This document shows, piece by piece, positions 8,109-17,265 of a DNA stretch of 36,952 nucleotides. Each line of letters begins with the position of its first letter. The stretch's first letter is position 1. The position numbers and the translations under genes were made by a program. This stretch comes from Fontivivens sp964399735 (lineage in GTDB: Bacteria > Zhuqueibacterota > Zhuqueibacteria > Residuimicrobiales > Krinioviventaceae). The stretch is from NCBI GenBank assembly GCA_964399735.1, contig CAYNSO010000030.1, positions 1-36,952 of the forward strand, in the 5' to 3' direction. A model generated the notes under the pieces. The model was not told where the DNA came from. It ran no database searches and worked only from the letters and a program-made list of their open reading frames with translations.

Positions 8109-9398
8109 ATGATTACAATAAAACATTTAATCGCATTGTTCCTTATTTTGGTAATAGCTGCAAGTACTTTTGCTCAGGTGGATATGAGCCAGAGTAAGGA
8201 TAACAAGGGACCTGAATTTCACATTGATATTGCCAATATGGCCGTTCCGGAGAATGACGAACTCAGCAGGCTATTTATTTACGTTGAAGTGGTTTATGAT
8301 GAGTTGCAATTCATAAAAATCCAGGATGGCTATGAAGCAAACTATGAAATTACCGCCGTTGTTTTTGATAAAGACAATTATCAGGTAGATGGAAAAATCT
8401 GGCGCGAAACGATCACTGTAGATACGTTTGACCAAACCAATAACCGGAATGAATTTCATCAAACCCGCACAAAATTTGATCTCGAACCAAAAAAATATAA
8501 ACTGGTTGTTTCCGTTTCGGATATGGATACAGAAAAAAGCCGTGCCATCCGATTCAATACGGAATTGCGAAAATTCCCGGCAAACAAAACTTTTGCCAGT
8601 GATATTGTATTTTTACGCAGTTATACCAGTGACTCGCTGGGTATAAAAACCATCAACCCGGTATTGACCAATATTCATAAGGGGCTTGTATCGCCGGCAT
8701 TTGCCTATTTTGAAATCTATAATCCGCTTGGTGAAACAGAAGCGCAAATAGAGTATAAAATGAAGGGAGTCAATTCAAAAACCGAAATAAAGGATCAATA
8801 TACCACCAAACTCACCGGCGAGCGAACCTTGTGTGCGTTTGAGCTTCCAGTAGACAGTTTGCGGCATGATACATACAATTTAAATGTTACGATCAAAACC
8901 GGAAAAAAGAAATTATCATTAAGTAAAAATCTGTTTATACGCTTCCAGGGCATTCCATTCACTGCCAATGATATCGAAACCGCCATAAAGCAGGTTATGT
9001 ACATTGCTACGGCAGATGAATGGAAGCAAATGAACAAGGCGCCGGATGAAGATAAACTGGAAGAGTTTAAAAAATTCTGGAGACGGCATGACCCAACCCC
9101 CGGAACCGAGGTTAACGAAGCGATGGAATCGCATTACAACCGTGTAGAATATGCCAACCAGCAGTTTTCTATTATGCAGCGCGATGGCTGGGAGACTGAT
9201 CGCGGCATGGTATATATCGTGCTTGGCCCACCAGATGACGTGATCCGTGATCCCTATCCCAGTGATTCCCGGCCCTGGCAGGTATGGAATTATTATCGGA
9301 TCAACCGCCAGTTTGAATTTGTCGATTATTCCGGTTTTGGCGATTACCGCTTTTATCAACCCTATTCTATGTATGAATTACAACTCTATATACGATAA
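8109..9398 (+). CDS. Secreted GWxTD-domain protein
   Basis: A 429-residue exported protein. A signal peptide covers about residues 1-22 (hydrophobic core ALFLILVIAASTFAQ). A middle region rich in beta strands (about 35-290) alternates charged and hydrophobic residues. A C-terminal domain carries the eponymous GWETD at 360-364, followed by RGMVYIVLGPPDDV and WNYYRINRQFEFVD. GWxTD domains are found mainly in FCB-group and acidobacterial proteins of unknown biochemical role; they are usually secreted and some members are large. The gene is monocistronic by layout, with a 223-base leader region before it and an intrinsic terminator just after. The family call is secure; the function is not known. 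Confidence 0.88.
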   Translation: MITIKHLIALFLILVIAASTFAQVDMSQSKDNKGPEFHIDIANMAVPENDELSRLFIYVEVVYDELQFIKIQDGYEANYEITAVVFDKDNYQVDGKIWRETITVDTFDQTNNRNEFHQTRTKFDLEPKKYKLVVSVSDMDTEKSRAIRFNTELRKFPANKTFASDIVFLRSYTSDSLGIKTINPVLTNIHKGLVSPAFAYFEIYNPLGETEAQIEYKMKGVNSKTEIKDQYTTKLTGERTLCAFELPVDSLRHDTYNLNVTIKTGKKKLSLSKNLFIRFQGIPFTANDIETAIKQVMYIATADEWKQMNKAPDEDKLEEFKKFWRRHDPTPGTEVNEAMESHYNRVEYANQQFSIMQRDGWETDRGMVYIVLGPPDDVIRDPYPSDSRPWQVWNYYRINRQFEFVDYSGFGDYRFYQPYSMYELQLYIR

Positions 9399-9415
9399 AT
9401 AATCAAGATCTTGAC

Positions 9416-9442
9416 AAGCCCGGCGTTAAATACCGGGTTTTT
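9416..9442 (+). terminator. Intrinsic terminator after the GWxTD gene
   Basis: CCCGG at 9419-9423 pairs with CCGGG at 9433-9437 around a 9-base loop. A flanking AAG/TTT extends the stem, and a T-run (9438-9442) follows directly. It lies 18 bases after the stop codon. Confidence 0.7.
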
Positions 9443-9478
9443 ATTATTTAATGAACCTGTATTGAATTTGGAAGCGAT

Positions 9479-10435
9479 GTGAAAATTGTCATTCCTCCCG
9501 GTCTGTGCCATGGTGATGTTATTGGTATTATTTCTCCTGCCGGGGCGTTATCCGGCGAAAAATTACAAAATTATGACCATGGTTTGATTTATTTACAAAA
9601 GCTTGGATATAAAATTATCGAAGGGGAGTATGTAAAAAATCAATATGGGTACCTGGCGGGGGAGGACGAACAGCGAATAGCCGATATAAATGCCATGTTC
9701 CGCAATCCAAAGATCAAGGCGATTTTTTGCAGCCGTGGTGGTTACGGTGCGCCCAGAATTCTGGATAAAATTGATTACCGCGCCGCACGGAAACACCCTA
9801 AAATTTTTGTCGGTTATAGCGACATCACCGCCTTGCAATTGGCGTTATACAAGCGCGCCGGACTGGTTTCTTTTTCCGGGCCGATGGTTGCTATTGATAT
9901 AAATGATAAAATTCATTATTTTACAGAAAACCGGTTATGGAATATTTTATCCGCTAACCAGGCCCCTGCAATTCATTTTTCAGAATTAATCGAGCCGGTA
10001 AAAGTGTATCATCATGGCGTAGCAGTTGGCAGGTTACTGGGTGGGTGTTTATCTGTAATTTGCGGAATGCTTGGCGCTTCCTGTTTACCGGATTTTAAAA
10101 ATTCTATTCTTTTGCTTGAAGATATAGGTGAGGATTTGTATAAAATCGACCGCTACTTTTCACAACTCTATAATGCCGGAATTTTGCAGCAGGTGCAGGG
10201 TTTGATTTTAGGTGATTTTATTGATTGTCCAACCCGCAAGCCCGATGAATCCGGGCCTGATTTTGATGATATTGTTTATTATTATACACAAAAATATGCC
10301 ATTCCTGTTATCGGCAACCTGCCTTATGGTCACGGCCCGGTAAAATTAACCCTGCCCATTGGTAGCCGGGTGCGCCTGAATACGTTCAGGGGAGTTCTTG
10401 AATTTTTGGAGCCTGTTGTGCATGAAAATTGCTAA
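9479..10435 (+). CDS. Muramoyltetrapeptide L,D-carboxypeptidase, peptidase family S66 (LdcA/MccF-like)
   Basis: Serine peptidase that removes the terminal D-Ala from murein tetrapeptides during cell-wall recycling in LdcA members; MccF relatives cleave microcin C. It has 318 residues from GTG 9479, preceded by GGAAG. The S66 triad is in place: Ser114 in GYSDITAL, Glu214 in LLLEDIGED and His285 in YGHGPVKLTLPIG. These are nearly the same positions as in Pseudomonas LdcA. CSRGGYGAPRILD forms the usual glycine-rich loop. No signal peptide is seen, so it acts in the cytoplasm. The gene overlaps purN by 14 bases, an unrelated neighbour that is probably just co-transcribed. Family very secure; LdcA rather than MccF is inferred from length and wall-gene context. 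Confidence 0.88.
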   Translation: MKIVIPPGLCHGDVIGIISPAGALSGEKLQNYDHGLIYLQKLGYKIIEGEYVKNQYGYLAGEDEQRIADINAMFRNPKIKAIFCSRGGYGAPRILDKIDYRAARKHPKIFVGYSDITALQLALYKRAGLVSFSGPMVAIDINDKIHYFTENRLWNILSANQAPAIHFSELIEPVKVYHHGVAVGRLLGGCLSVICGMLGASCLPDFKNSILLLEDIGEDLYKIDRYFSQLYNAGILQQVQGLILGDFIDCPTRKPDESGPDFDDIVYYYTQKYAIPVIGNLPYGHGPVKLTLPIGSRVRLNTFRGVLEFLEPVVHENC

Positions 10436-11063
10436 TGAACCATTGCGAGTCGCGGTGTTTGCTTCCGGCAGAGGGTCAAATATGGAAGCGATGTTGAAAA
10501 ATATCAGCGCAGGTAAATTAAATGCCCGTATTGTAACAGTGATCAGTAATAATTCAAAATCGGGCGCGCTGGAACTGGCAGTCAGGAATAAAATTCCAGC
10601 CTGTCATATTTCGCAAAAACAGTATGCAACAGAGGAACTGTTTAGCGACGCCTTGTTGCAGATATTACATCAGCATAACGCTCAATTGATTGCGCTGGCC
10701 GGGTATATGAAAAAAATTCCCCTGCCGGTCATTCGCACATACAAAGACCGAATTCTGAATATCCACCCGGCATTGCTGCCCTCTTTTGGCGGGCAGGGGT
10801 TGTATGGCCATTTTGTACATGAAGCCGTGTTGAACTATGGCTGCAAAATATCTGGCGCTACCGTGCATATTGTCGATGAAGAGTACGATACCGGTCCACC
10901 GGTTTGCCAGCAATGCGTGCCGGTGCTTGAAGATGATACCCCGGATTCCCTGGCGGCCCGCATTTTAATTATAGAACACGATATTTATTCCCAGGCCATT
11001 CAGTTATTTGCCGAAGGCAGGGTAACAGTGCAGGGACGCCGGGTTATTATTGCCAACCGCTGA
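10422..11063 (+). CDS. purN: Phosphoribosylglycinamide formyltransferase
   Basis: Third step of purine synthesis: transfers formyl from 10-formyl-THF to GAR. It has 213 residues from ATG 10422 (a GGAG lies 10 bases upstream, inside the preceding gene). The N-terminal VAVFASGRGSNMEAM is the phosphate-binding loop. NIHPALLPSFGGQGLYG carries the catalytic Asn-His pair, and GATVHIVDEEYDTGP the catalytic Asp. Length matches the family (about 190-215). It is followed, after a 169-base gap, by purH, so two purine genes lie together although purF and purA are elsewhere. Very secure. Confidence 0.95.
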   Translation: MKIANEPLRVAVFASGRGSNMEAMLKNISAGKLNARIVTVISNNSKSGALELAVRNKIPACHISQKQYATEELFSDALLQILHQHNAQLIALAGYMKKIPLPVIRTYKDRILNIHPALLPSFGGQGLYGHFVHEAVLNYGCKISGATVHIVDEEYDTGPPVCQQCVPVLEDDTPDSLAARILIIEHDIYSQAIQLFAEGRVTVQGRRVIIANR

Positions 11064-11232
11064 TTCTGCAAGTTACGGCTTGTGTGGTATTGATTAACGA
11101 AGGAAAATTTCTTATATTATATTTTAACCTGTTTATAATAACTAAAGTATCAAGTTTTTTTAGCAGATAATCCACGGCAGATAAATTTTATCCGGCTGTT
11201 AATAATAAATAGAATGATGAAAAGGACTATTC

Positions 11233-12798
11233 ATGGATAACAGAATACACATCGGGCGCGCATTGATCAGTGTTTATGAAAAAACCGGTTTGGCCGAGTT
11301 TGCCAGAGTTCTGACCGGCTTGAATGTCGAAATTCTCTCTACCGGCGGTACCGCCGCATTTTTGCAAGAGCAAGGTATTCCGGTAACCTCCGTTTCCGAT
11401 GTAACCGGTTTCCCGGAAATACTTGGCGGACGCGTTAAAACTTTGCATCCCTTTATTCATGGCGGTATTTTGGCCAAGCGTTATAAAAGCGAACAAATGC
11501 AGGAACTGCAAAAGCATAACATAAAACCCATCGATATGGTAGTGGTCAATTTATACCCGTTTGAAAAAACAATAGCCAAAGCCGATGTAACCCTGGATGA
11601 AGCGCTGGAAAACATAGATATTGGCGGGCCCTGCATGATCCGCGCTGCTGCAAAAAATTTTAAAGGCGTTGCGGTATTGACCGATCCTGCGCAATATGAA
11701 CAGGTTGGCCAGGAACTGACTGCCGGAAATGGATCAATATCGCTGGAATTAAGCAAACAACTTTCCGCCGCCGCCTTTACCCGCACCATGCAATACGACA
11801 GCGCTATATCCGCCTACATGAACGCCGGCAATGCTGAAGAGGAAATGCCTGCCAATATATCTGTAAATTTGCGCAAAGTACAAAATTTACGCTATGGCGA
11901 AAATCCCCATCAAAAAGCCGGATTTTATGCCAATGCCGCGCTGCCGCCTTTTGGTATTGTTGCGGCAAAACAATTGCAGGGCAAGGAATTGTCCTATAAT
12001 AATATTCTCGATTTAAATGCCGCAGTCGGGCTTGTCCATGAGTATGATAAACCATCGGTAATCATCCTCAAACATAACAATCCCTGTGGTGCGGCGATGG
12101 ATAACGACATTGCCGCTGCTTTTGAAAATGCATTAAAGACGGATCCGGTTTCGGCTTATGGCGGTATTGTTGCCGCTAATAACGAGATCAACGAAGACGC
12201 AGCGGAAAAGATGAGCAAATTATTTTTGGAAGTTGTTGTTGCCCCCGGTTTTTCAGAACGGGCACGGCAAATATTTGCCGGCAAAAAAAATCTGCGCCTG
12301 ATCGAATGGCCGAAAGATACGAGCCTGTTTAAAGGTTATGATATGAAAGCAGTCTCCGGCGGTTATTTGCTGCAGAATTTTGACATCGGATTCGATGAAA
12401 ACCTGGAATACAAGATTGTTACCAACCGCAAACCCACAGATTCCGAATTTAAAGCCATGAAGTTTGGCTGGCGGGTGTGTAAATGGGTGAAAAGTAACGC
12501 GGTAATTTTTGTAAACGAAAAGCAGACTTTGGGAATCGGCGCCGGACAAATGTCGCGGGTGGATTCCTCGCGTTTTGCTGTGCAAAAAGCATCTAATGCC
12601 GGCCTGAGTTTGCAAGGTTCAGTAGTGATATCCGATGCATATTTTCCATTTCGCGATGGCGTTGATGCCGCGGCTGAAGCCGGAGCAACTGCTGTTATCC
12701 AGCCGGGTGGTTCCATCCGCGATGAAGAAGTCATTCAGGCCGCTAATGAGCGTGATATGGCTATGGTGATGACTGGTATCCGGCATTTTCGGCATTAA
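11233..12798 (+). CDS. purH: Bifunctional AICAR transformylase / IMP cyclohydrolase
   Basis: Catalyses the last two steps to IMP. It has 521 residues from ATG 11233 with an AAGGA ribosome site. The N-terminal MGS-like cyclohydrolase domain (about 1-200) contains ILSTGGTAAFLQEQG and GGRVKTLHP. The C-terminal AICAR transformylase domain contains LKHNNPCGAA, YGGIVAANN, CKWVKSNAVI, GIGAGQMSRVDS and a closing PGGSIRDEEVI. All are hallmark segments, so both activities should be intact. A perfect TATAAT (11134-11139) stands in the 169-base gap before it, but its -35 match is poor, so I do not call it as a promoter. Very secure. Confidence 0.97.
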   Translation: MDNRIHIGRALISVYEKTGLAEFARVLTGLNVEILSTGGTAAFLQEQGIPVTSVSDVTGFPEILGGRVKTLHPFIHGGILAKRYKSEQMQELQKHNIKPIDMVVVNLYPFEKTIAKADVTLDEALENIDIGGPCMIRAAAKNFKGVAVLTDPAQYEQVGQELTAGNGSISLELSKQLSAAAFTRTMQYDSAISAYMNAGNAEEEMPANISVNLRKVQNLRYGENPHQKAGFYANAALPPFGIVAAKQLQGKELSYNNILDLNAAVGLVHEYDKPSVIILKHNNPCGAAMDNDIAAAFENALKTDPVSAYGGIVAANNEINEDAAEKMSKLFLEVVVAPGFSERARQIFAGKKNLRLIEWPKDTSLFKGYDMKAVSGGYLLQNFDIGFDENLEYKIVTNRKPTDSEFKAMKFGWRVCKWVKSNAVIFVNEKQTLGIGAGQMSRVDSSRFAVQKASNAGLSLQGSVVISDAYFPFRDGVDAAAEAGATAVIQPGGSIRDEEVIQAANERDMAMVMTGIRHFRH

Positions 12799-12851
12799 TG
12801 ATATCATTTTGCCAACAGCCGGGTAATTACTAAAATGAAAAAGAAAAGCTT

Positions 12852-13877
12852 ATGAAGCTGTCAAAAATCCTGTCCAATGATTTGGCAATCGACCTGGGCA
12901 CTGCCTATACGCTGGTGCATGCCAAAAATCGCGATATTGTTTTAAATGAGCCTTCTGTTGTGGCGTTGCGCAAACGAACCCAGGAGATTCTGGCATTTGG
13001 CAACGAAGCCAAAGAGATGGTTGGCCGAACTCCGGGAGAAATAATCACCGTACGACCGCTCAAGGATGGCGTAATTGCCGATTTTGATTTGGCGGAGCAG
13101 ATGATTCGGTATTTTATTAAAAAATCTGCGTCATCGCTTATCCCCAGGCCGCGGGTGGCGATTTGTATTCCCTCCGGTATTACCGAAGTGGAAAAACGCG
13201 CCGTGCGCGATGCTGCGGAACATGCCGGCGCCAAAGAAGTTTACCTTATTCTGGAACCGATGGCTGCGGCTATTGGTTTGGGCTTGCCGATTGACCAGCC
13301 GGTTGGCAGCATGGTGATCAATATTGGCGGCGGAACCACGGAAATAGCCGTCATTTCCATGTATGGAATTGTCAATGCCAAATCAATCCGTATTGGTGGC
13401 GATGAAATGAATGAGGCCATCATTCAGTATTTTAAAAAAGAATTCAACCTGCTGATCGGTGAAAATACTGCAGAATTACTGAAATGCGATTATGGCTCGG
13501 CTGCCCCGGTTGTCGCCAGGGGAGAGACAACTGTTAAAGGGCGTGATCTGATTGAAGGTATTCCCAAAACAGTTACAATCACTGCCGGGCAGGTGCAAGA
13601 GGCATTATCTGAAACAGTCAATACCATTGTGGAAGTAGTCAAGCAATGCCTCGAAGCCACACCGCCGGAGCTTTCCGCCGATATTCTGGATCGTGGAATT
13701 TTAATGTCCGGCGGAGTCTCCCTGTTGCGTGGACTGGATATCCGCCTGCGCCAGGAAACAAACCTGCCGGTTATTGTTGCAGAGGAACCCAAACTGGCAG
13801 TTGTGCGAGGTACCGGTATGGTGCTGGAAAATCTTGATATTTATAGAAAGATACTCACCCATATCAAGCATTATTAA
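12852..13877 (+). CDS. mreB: Rod shape-determining protein MreB
   Basis: Bacterial actin homologue that polymerises under the inner membrane and guides lateral wall synthesis. It has 341 residues, the standard length. The actin-fold phosphate 1 motif LAIDLGTAYTLVH is at about 11-23, phosphate 2 is in INIGGGTTEIAVIS, and LMSGGVSLLRGLD is the adenosine motif. NEPSVVAL and PLKDGVIADF are typical of MreB rather than FtsA or DnaK. The gene sits 53 bases after purH and is followed, 39 bases on, by a class A penicillin-binding protein instead of mreC and mreD, which I do not find in the window. Very secure. Confidence 0.95.
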   Translation: MKLSKILSNDLAIDLGTAYTLVHAKNRDIVLNEPSVVALRKRTQEILAFGNEAKEMVGRTPGEIITVRPLKDGVIADFDLAEQMIRYFIKKSASSLIPRPRVAICIPSGITEVEKRAVRDAAEHAGAKEVYLILEPMAAAIGLGLPIDQPVGSMVINIGGGTTEIAVISMYGIVNAKSIRIGGDEMNEAIIQYFKKEFNLLIGENTAELLKCDYGSAAPVVARGETTVKGRDLIEGIPKTVTITAGQVQEALSETVNTIVEVVKQCLEATPPELSADILDRGILMSGGVSLLRGLDIRLRQETNLPVIVAEEPKLAVVRGTGMVLENLDIYRKILTHIKHY

Positions 13878-13916
13878 TTGTATAATTTTTAATTATTTAT
13901 AAAGACGGTTACAGTT

Positions 13917-16118
13917 TTGAAAAGAATTTTTAAAAGAAATAACAACGTTCCTCTGCCGGAACAGCCCGGAAAGAAAAAATCAAACAGGCTTTTAATTTTA
14001 TTGCTCATATTGGCTATACCAATTGCCGCATTGTTTGGATTTTATTATTATATTTCCTCACATCTGCCCTCCTCGGAGGTGCTCGAAGTAACCACGCCAA
14101 ACCTGCCTTCGCGGGTGTATTCAGCCGATGGTGTGCTGCTCAAGGAATTTTTTACAGAAAAACGGGTTTACAAACCATTATCAGAAATTCCGGATATGGT
14201 GAAAAATGCTATTCTTGCCAGCGAAGATCACCGTTTTTTCCACCATTGGGGTATCGTGCCGACGCGCTTTTTAAAAGTAACGATTGCCTACCTGACCACC
14301 GGCAGCAAACAGCAGGGCGCCAGCACCCTGACCCAGCAACTGGCTCGTACCCTGTTTTTAACCCGTGAAAAGACGGTTATCCGCAAGTTAAAAGAAGCGG
14401 TTTTATCTATCAAGCTGGAACGGATGTACACCAAAACCGAGTTGCTGGAAATGTACATCAACCACATGTCATTCGGGTATGGAACGTATGGGATCGAAGC
14501 TGCGGCTGAAAAATATTTCAATAAAACAGTTCATCAATTATCTATTGCCGAATGCGCGGTATTAATTGGTGTGTTGCAGCGCCCGGCAAATATAAATCCC
14601 GAAATGTTTGATAAAGACCAGCGTTACCGGGATTATTTGCTGGAGCGTCGTAATATGGTTTTACGGCGCATGCTGGCGAATGGTTTTATAACCGGCGAGG
14701 AATGTCAAACGGCCGTCGATACGCCTCTTGAATTTTACCGGGATCAAGACGCAATATCTGTGGACAAGGCGCCTTATTTTACCGAAGACATTCGCCGAAC
14801 CCTGTACGATCAATATGGTATGGCTATATATACCAGCGGAATGAAAATTTATACAACCCTGGATAGCCGTGTGCAAGCTTGTGCCGAAAAAGCGGTCAGT
14901 GAATGGCTGCCTCACATTCAAACAATAGTGAATAACAATATGCACAAGCGGAAAAATTTTATTCGTCTTGTGCCCCCCAGTATGCTGCAAAAAAGATCCA
15001 TTCAGCAGCTTTTGGCGGATAAAACACTGGTCGATTCGCTGATAAATGCCAAATGTGCCGTTCAGGTGGGTTTTGTGGCTATTAATCCGGCCAATGGGCA
15101 TATACTGGCTATGGTTGGCGGTCGGGATTTTAAAGAGAGTGAGTTTAACCGCGTTACCCAGGCAGTGCGGCAGCCGGGTTCCGTGTTCAAACCCTTTGTC
15201 TTTACAGCAGCAGTAGATAACGGCTATATGCCATATTATGAAAAATTGAATCAACCGATTGTTGTTCACATGGTAGACGGCACCCGTTGGACGCCGCATA
15301 ATTATGATGGTTCTTTGGGTGGGTTAACAACTTTGCGCGAAGCGCTTAAAAAATCATTAAACCTGGTAACAGCCCGGCTGGTGCAGGAAGATGTTCCCCC
15401 CAGTCAGGTGATCCGTTATGCCCGCAATCTTGGCATTAAAACCCCCCTTGAGGCTGTGGACGCCATTGCCCTTGGCGCTATCGGGGTACGTCCGCTTGAA
15501 ATTATTTCCGCTTTTGGCGCTTTTGCCAATAAAGGCGTGCTGGTTGAACCGAGTTATATGGTACGGTTGGAAGATAAATACAATAATATCCTTGCAAGAT
15601 CACATCCGCAAAGCAAGGGAGTATTGCGCGAGGAAACTGCGTACATCATGGCCAGTTTGCTGCAAACCGCCGCATCTTCCGGAACCGGCGCGGCCATGCG
15701 TTCTGTATACCAGTTCACTCGACCTGTAGGCGGAAAAACCGGCACCACCAATGGTTTTACCGATGCCTGGTTCATTGCTTTTACGCCGCAAATTGTCGCC
15801 GGAGTTTGGGTGGGGCTCGATGATCCATCTCTGTCGCTTGGTGAAAAACAATCGGGTGCGAGCGTAGCTTTACCCATAACCGCACCCTTTATGAAAGCCG
15901 CTCATGATACCCTGGGTTTGCCAGTTGTTGAATTTGAACGTCCGGATGGCATTGTTGAAGTTGAAATTTGTAGTGAAACCAAATTACTGGCTACGGATAA
16001 TTGCCCCGATGTGACAAAAGATATTTGTGACGTACGCTTTTTGCCTCAAAAACATTGCGATGTTCATACCGGCGACAAGGGAAATCGTCCTCCCACTCAA
16101 AAACGCCTGAGTTATTAA
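13917..16118 (+). CDS. Class A penicillin-binding protein (PBP1A type)
   Basis: Bifunctional peptidoglycan synthase in the inner membrane facing the periplasm. It has 733 residues from TTG 13917; no ATG is available before the membrane anchor. A short basic cytoplasmic tail leads to one transmembrane segment (about 25-46). The glycosyltransferase family 51 domain carries the catalytic Glu103 in SEDHRFFHHWG and QGASTLTQQLARTLFL. The transpeptidase has all three motifs: SVFK (Ser422, Lys425), SLN (Ser480) and KTGT (607-610). Two cysteine pairs in the last 50 residues may form disulfides. Following mreB, it is probably the class A PBP linked to the elongation machinery. Domain order and length fit MrcA/PonA-like enzymes. 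Very secure at family level. Confidence 0.94.
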   Translation: MKRIFKRNNNVPLPEQPGKKKSNRLLILLLILAIPIAALFGFYYYISSHLPSSEVLEVTTPNLPSRVYSADGVLLKEFFTEKRVYKPLSEIPDMVKNAILASEDHRFFHHWGIVPTRFLKVTIAYLTTGSKQQGASTLTQQLARTLFLTREKTVIRKLKEAVLSIKLERMYTKTELLEMYINHMSFGYGTYGIEAAAEKYFNKTVHQLSIAECAVLIGVLQRPANINPEMFDKDQRYRDYLLERRNMVLRRMLANGFITGEECQTAVDTPLEFYRDQDAISVDKAPYFTEDIRRTLYDQYGMAIYTSGMKIYTTLDSRVQACAEKAVSEWLPHIQTIVNNNMHKRKNFIRLVPPSMLQKRSIQQLLADKTLVDSLINAKCAVQVGFVAINPANGHILAMVGGRDFKESEFNRVTQAVRQPGSVFKPFVFTAAVDNGYMPYYEKLNQPIVVHMVDGTRWTPHNYDGSLGGLTTLREALKKSLNLVTARLVQEDVPPSQVIRYARNLGIKTPLEAVDAIALGAIGVRPLEIISAFGAFANKGVLVEPSYMVRLEDKYNNILARSHPQSKGVLREETAYIMASLLQTAASSGTGAAMRSVYQFTRPVGGKTGTTNGFTDAWFIAFTPQIVAGVWVGLDDPSLSLGEKQSGASVALPITAPFMKAAHDTLGLPVVEFERPDGIVEVEICSETKLLATDNCPDVTKDICDVRFLPQKHCDVHTGDKGNRPPTQKRLSY

Positions 16119-16179
16119 AAAAGTTTCTGATCTGTCAGGCCAGTCTTTTCGGCAGCGCCGGTTAGTTACTGTTTATGAA

Positions 16180-16203
16180 CAAAACCAGGGCGCCGGGGTT
16201 TTG
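16180..16203 (+). terminator. Possible hairpin terminator after the PBP gene
   Basis: CAAAACC (16180-16186) can pair with GGTTTTG (16197-16203) around a GC-rich 10-base loop, with the T-run forming part of the stem. It lies 61 bases past the stop codon. It is weaker than a classical terminator. Confidence 0.35.
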
Positions 16204-16290
16204 ATTGTTTTACAAATCGTGCCCGGCGAGTGGATATTTAGCACAGCCAAGTTGCAAATAAACTGTACCTGAAAAATCCCGATTATTCGC

Positions 16291-16319
16291 TTGAAAATGA
16301 TGTTTTTTATTGATAAATT
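16291..16319 (+). promoter_or_regulatory. Possible sigma70-type promoter of pdxST
   Basis: TTGAAA at 16291-16296 is followed, after a 17-base spacer, by TAAATT at 16314-16319, 31 bases before the pdxS start. The -35 is good and the -10 mediocre. Confidence 0.35.
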
Positions 16320-16350
16320 TAATATTCGGAAAAATATATGAGGCTCAATC

Positions 16351-17235
16351 ATGAAAGATGCAAGTGATATAAAATTAAAAATCGGTCTTGCCGAAATGCT
16401 CAAGGGCGGTGTAATTATGGATGTTACCACCCCGGAGCAAGCAAAAATAGCCCAGGATGCCGGAGCCGTGGCGGTGATGGCCCTGGAAAGAATTCCTGCA
16501 GATATTCGCGCTCATGGCGGCGTTGCCCGCATGTCCGATCCAACTGTGATCAGGGCAATTCAAAAAGTCGTCTCTATACCGGTTATGGCTAAATGCAGAA
16601 TTGGCCATTTTGCCGAGGCGCAGGTATTGCAGGCTTTGGGAGTTGATTTTATCGACGAGAGTGAAGTTCTGACCCCGGCTGATGAAGAATTTCATGTTGA
16701 CAAGTGGAAGTTCAAAGCGCCCTTTGTTTGCGGCTGCCGAGATCTGGGCGAAGCCCTGCGCCGCATTGCCGAAGGCGCGGCTATGATTCGTACCAAGGGC
16801 GAAGCCGGCAGTGGCAATATTGTAGAAGCTGTGCGGCATATGCGCAAAGTGATAAGCGGAATAAAAAAGATCACCGTATTGGGAGATGAAGAACTGGTGA
16901 CTGAAGCGAAAAATCTGGGCGCCCCGGTAGAACTGTTGCACGAGGTTAAAAAGCTGGGCAAGTTACCGGTGCCGAATTTTTCCGCCGGCGGCGTGGCAAC
17001 ACCTGCCGATGCATCCCTGATGATGCAGCTTGGCGCCGAAACAGTATTTGTAGGCAGCGGTATTTTCAAATCTTCCGATCCGGCCAAACGCGCCAAAGCG
17101 ATTGTTGAAGCGACTACCCATTATATGGATTTTGATTTGCTAGTTCGTGTTTCCGAAGGCTTGGGCGAAGCTATGCCCGGTTTGGAAATTGCCGCAATTC
17201 CAGAGGCTGAACGCATGGCAAATCGCGGATGGTAA
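16351..17235 (+). CDS. pdxS: Pyridoxal 5'-phosphate synthase subunit PdxS
   Basis: Synthase subunit of the DXP-independent vitamin B6 pathway. It makes PLP from ribose 5-phosphate, glyceraldehyde 3-phosphate and ammonia supplied by PdxT. It has 294 residues, the normal length. Asp24 (in IMDVTTPEQA), Lys81 (in VMAKCRIGH) and Lys149 (in IRTKGEAGSG) lie exactly where the Bacillus subtilis enzyme has its catalytic residues. A GAGG site precedes ATG 16351. pdxT follows after 30 bases, so the two form an operon for the 12+12 complex. Very secure. Confidence 0.97.
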   Translation: MKDASDIKLKIGLAEMLKGGVIMDVTTPEQAKIAQDAGAVAVMALERIPADIRAHGGVARMSDPTVIRAIQKVVSIPVMAKCRIGHFAEAQVLQALGVDFIDESEVLTPADEEFHVDKWKFKAPFVCGCRDLGEALRRIAEGAAMIRTKGEAGSGNIVEAVRHMRKVISGIKKITVLGDEELVTEAKNLGAPVELLHEVKKLGKLPVPNFSAGGVATPADASLMMQLGAETVFVGSGIFKSSDPAKRAKAIVEATTHYMDFDLLVRVSEGLGEAMPGLEIAAIPEAERMANRGW

Positions 17236-17265
17236 TAAAAATTTCGATTGACAGAATGGAATAAC

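Noticed and set aside
11112..11139. TATAAT before purH as a promoter
   Set aside because: The matching -35 hexamer fits only half of the consensus; mentioned only under the gene.
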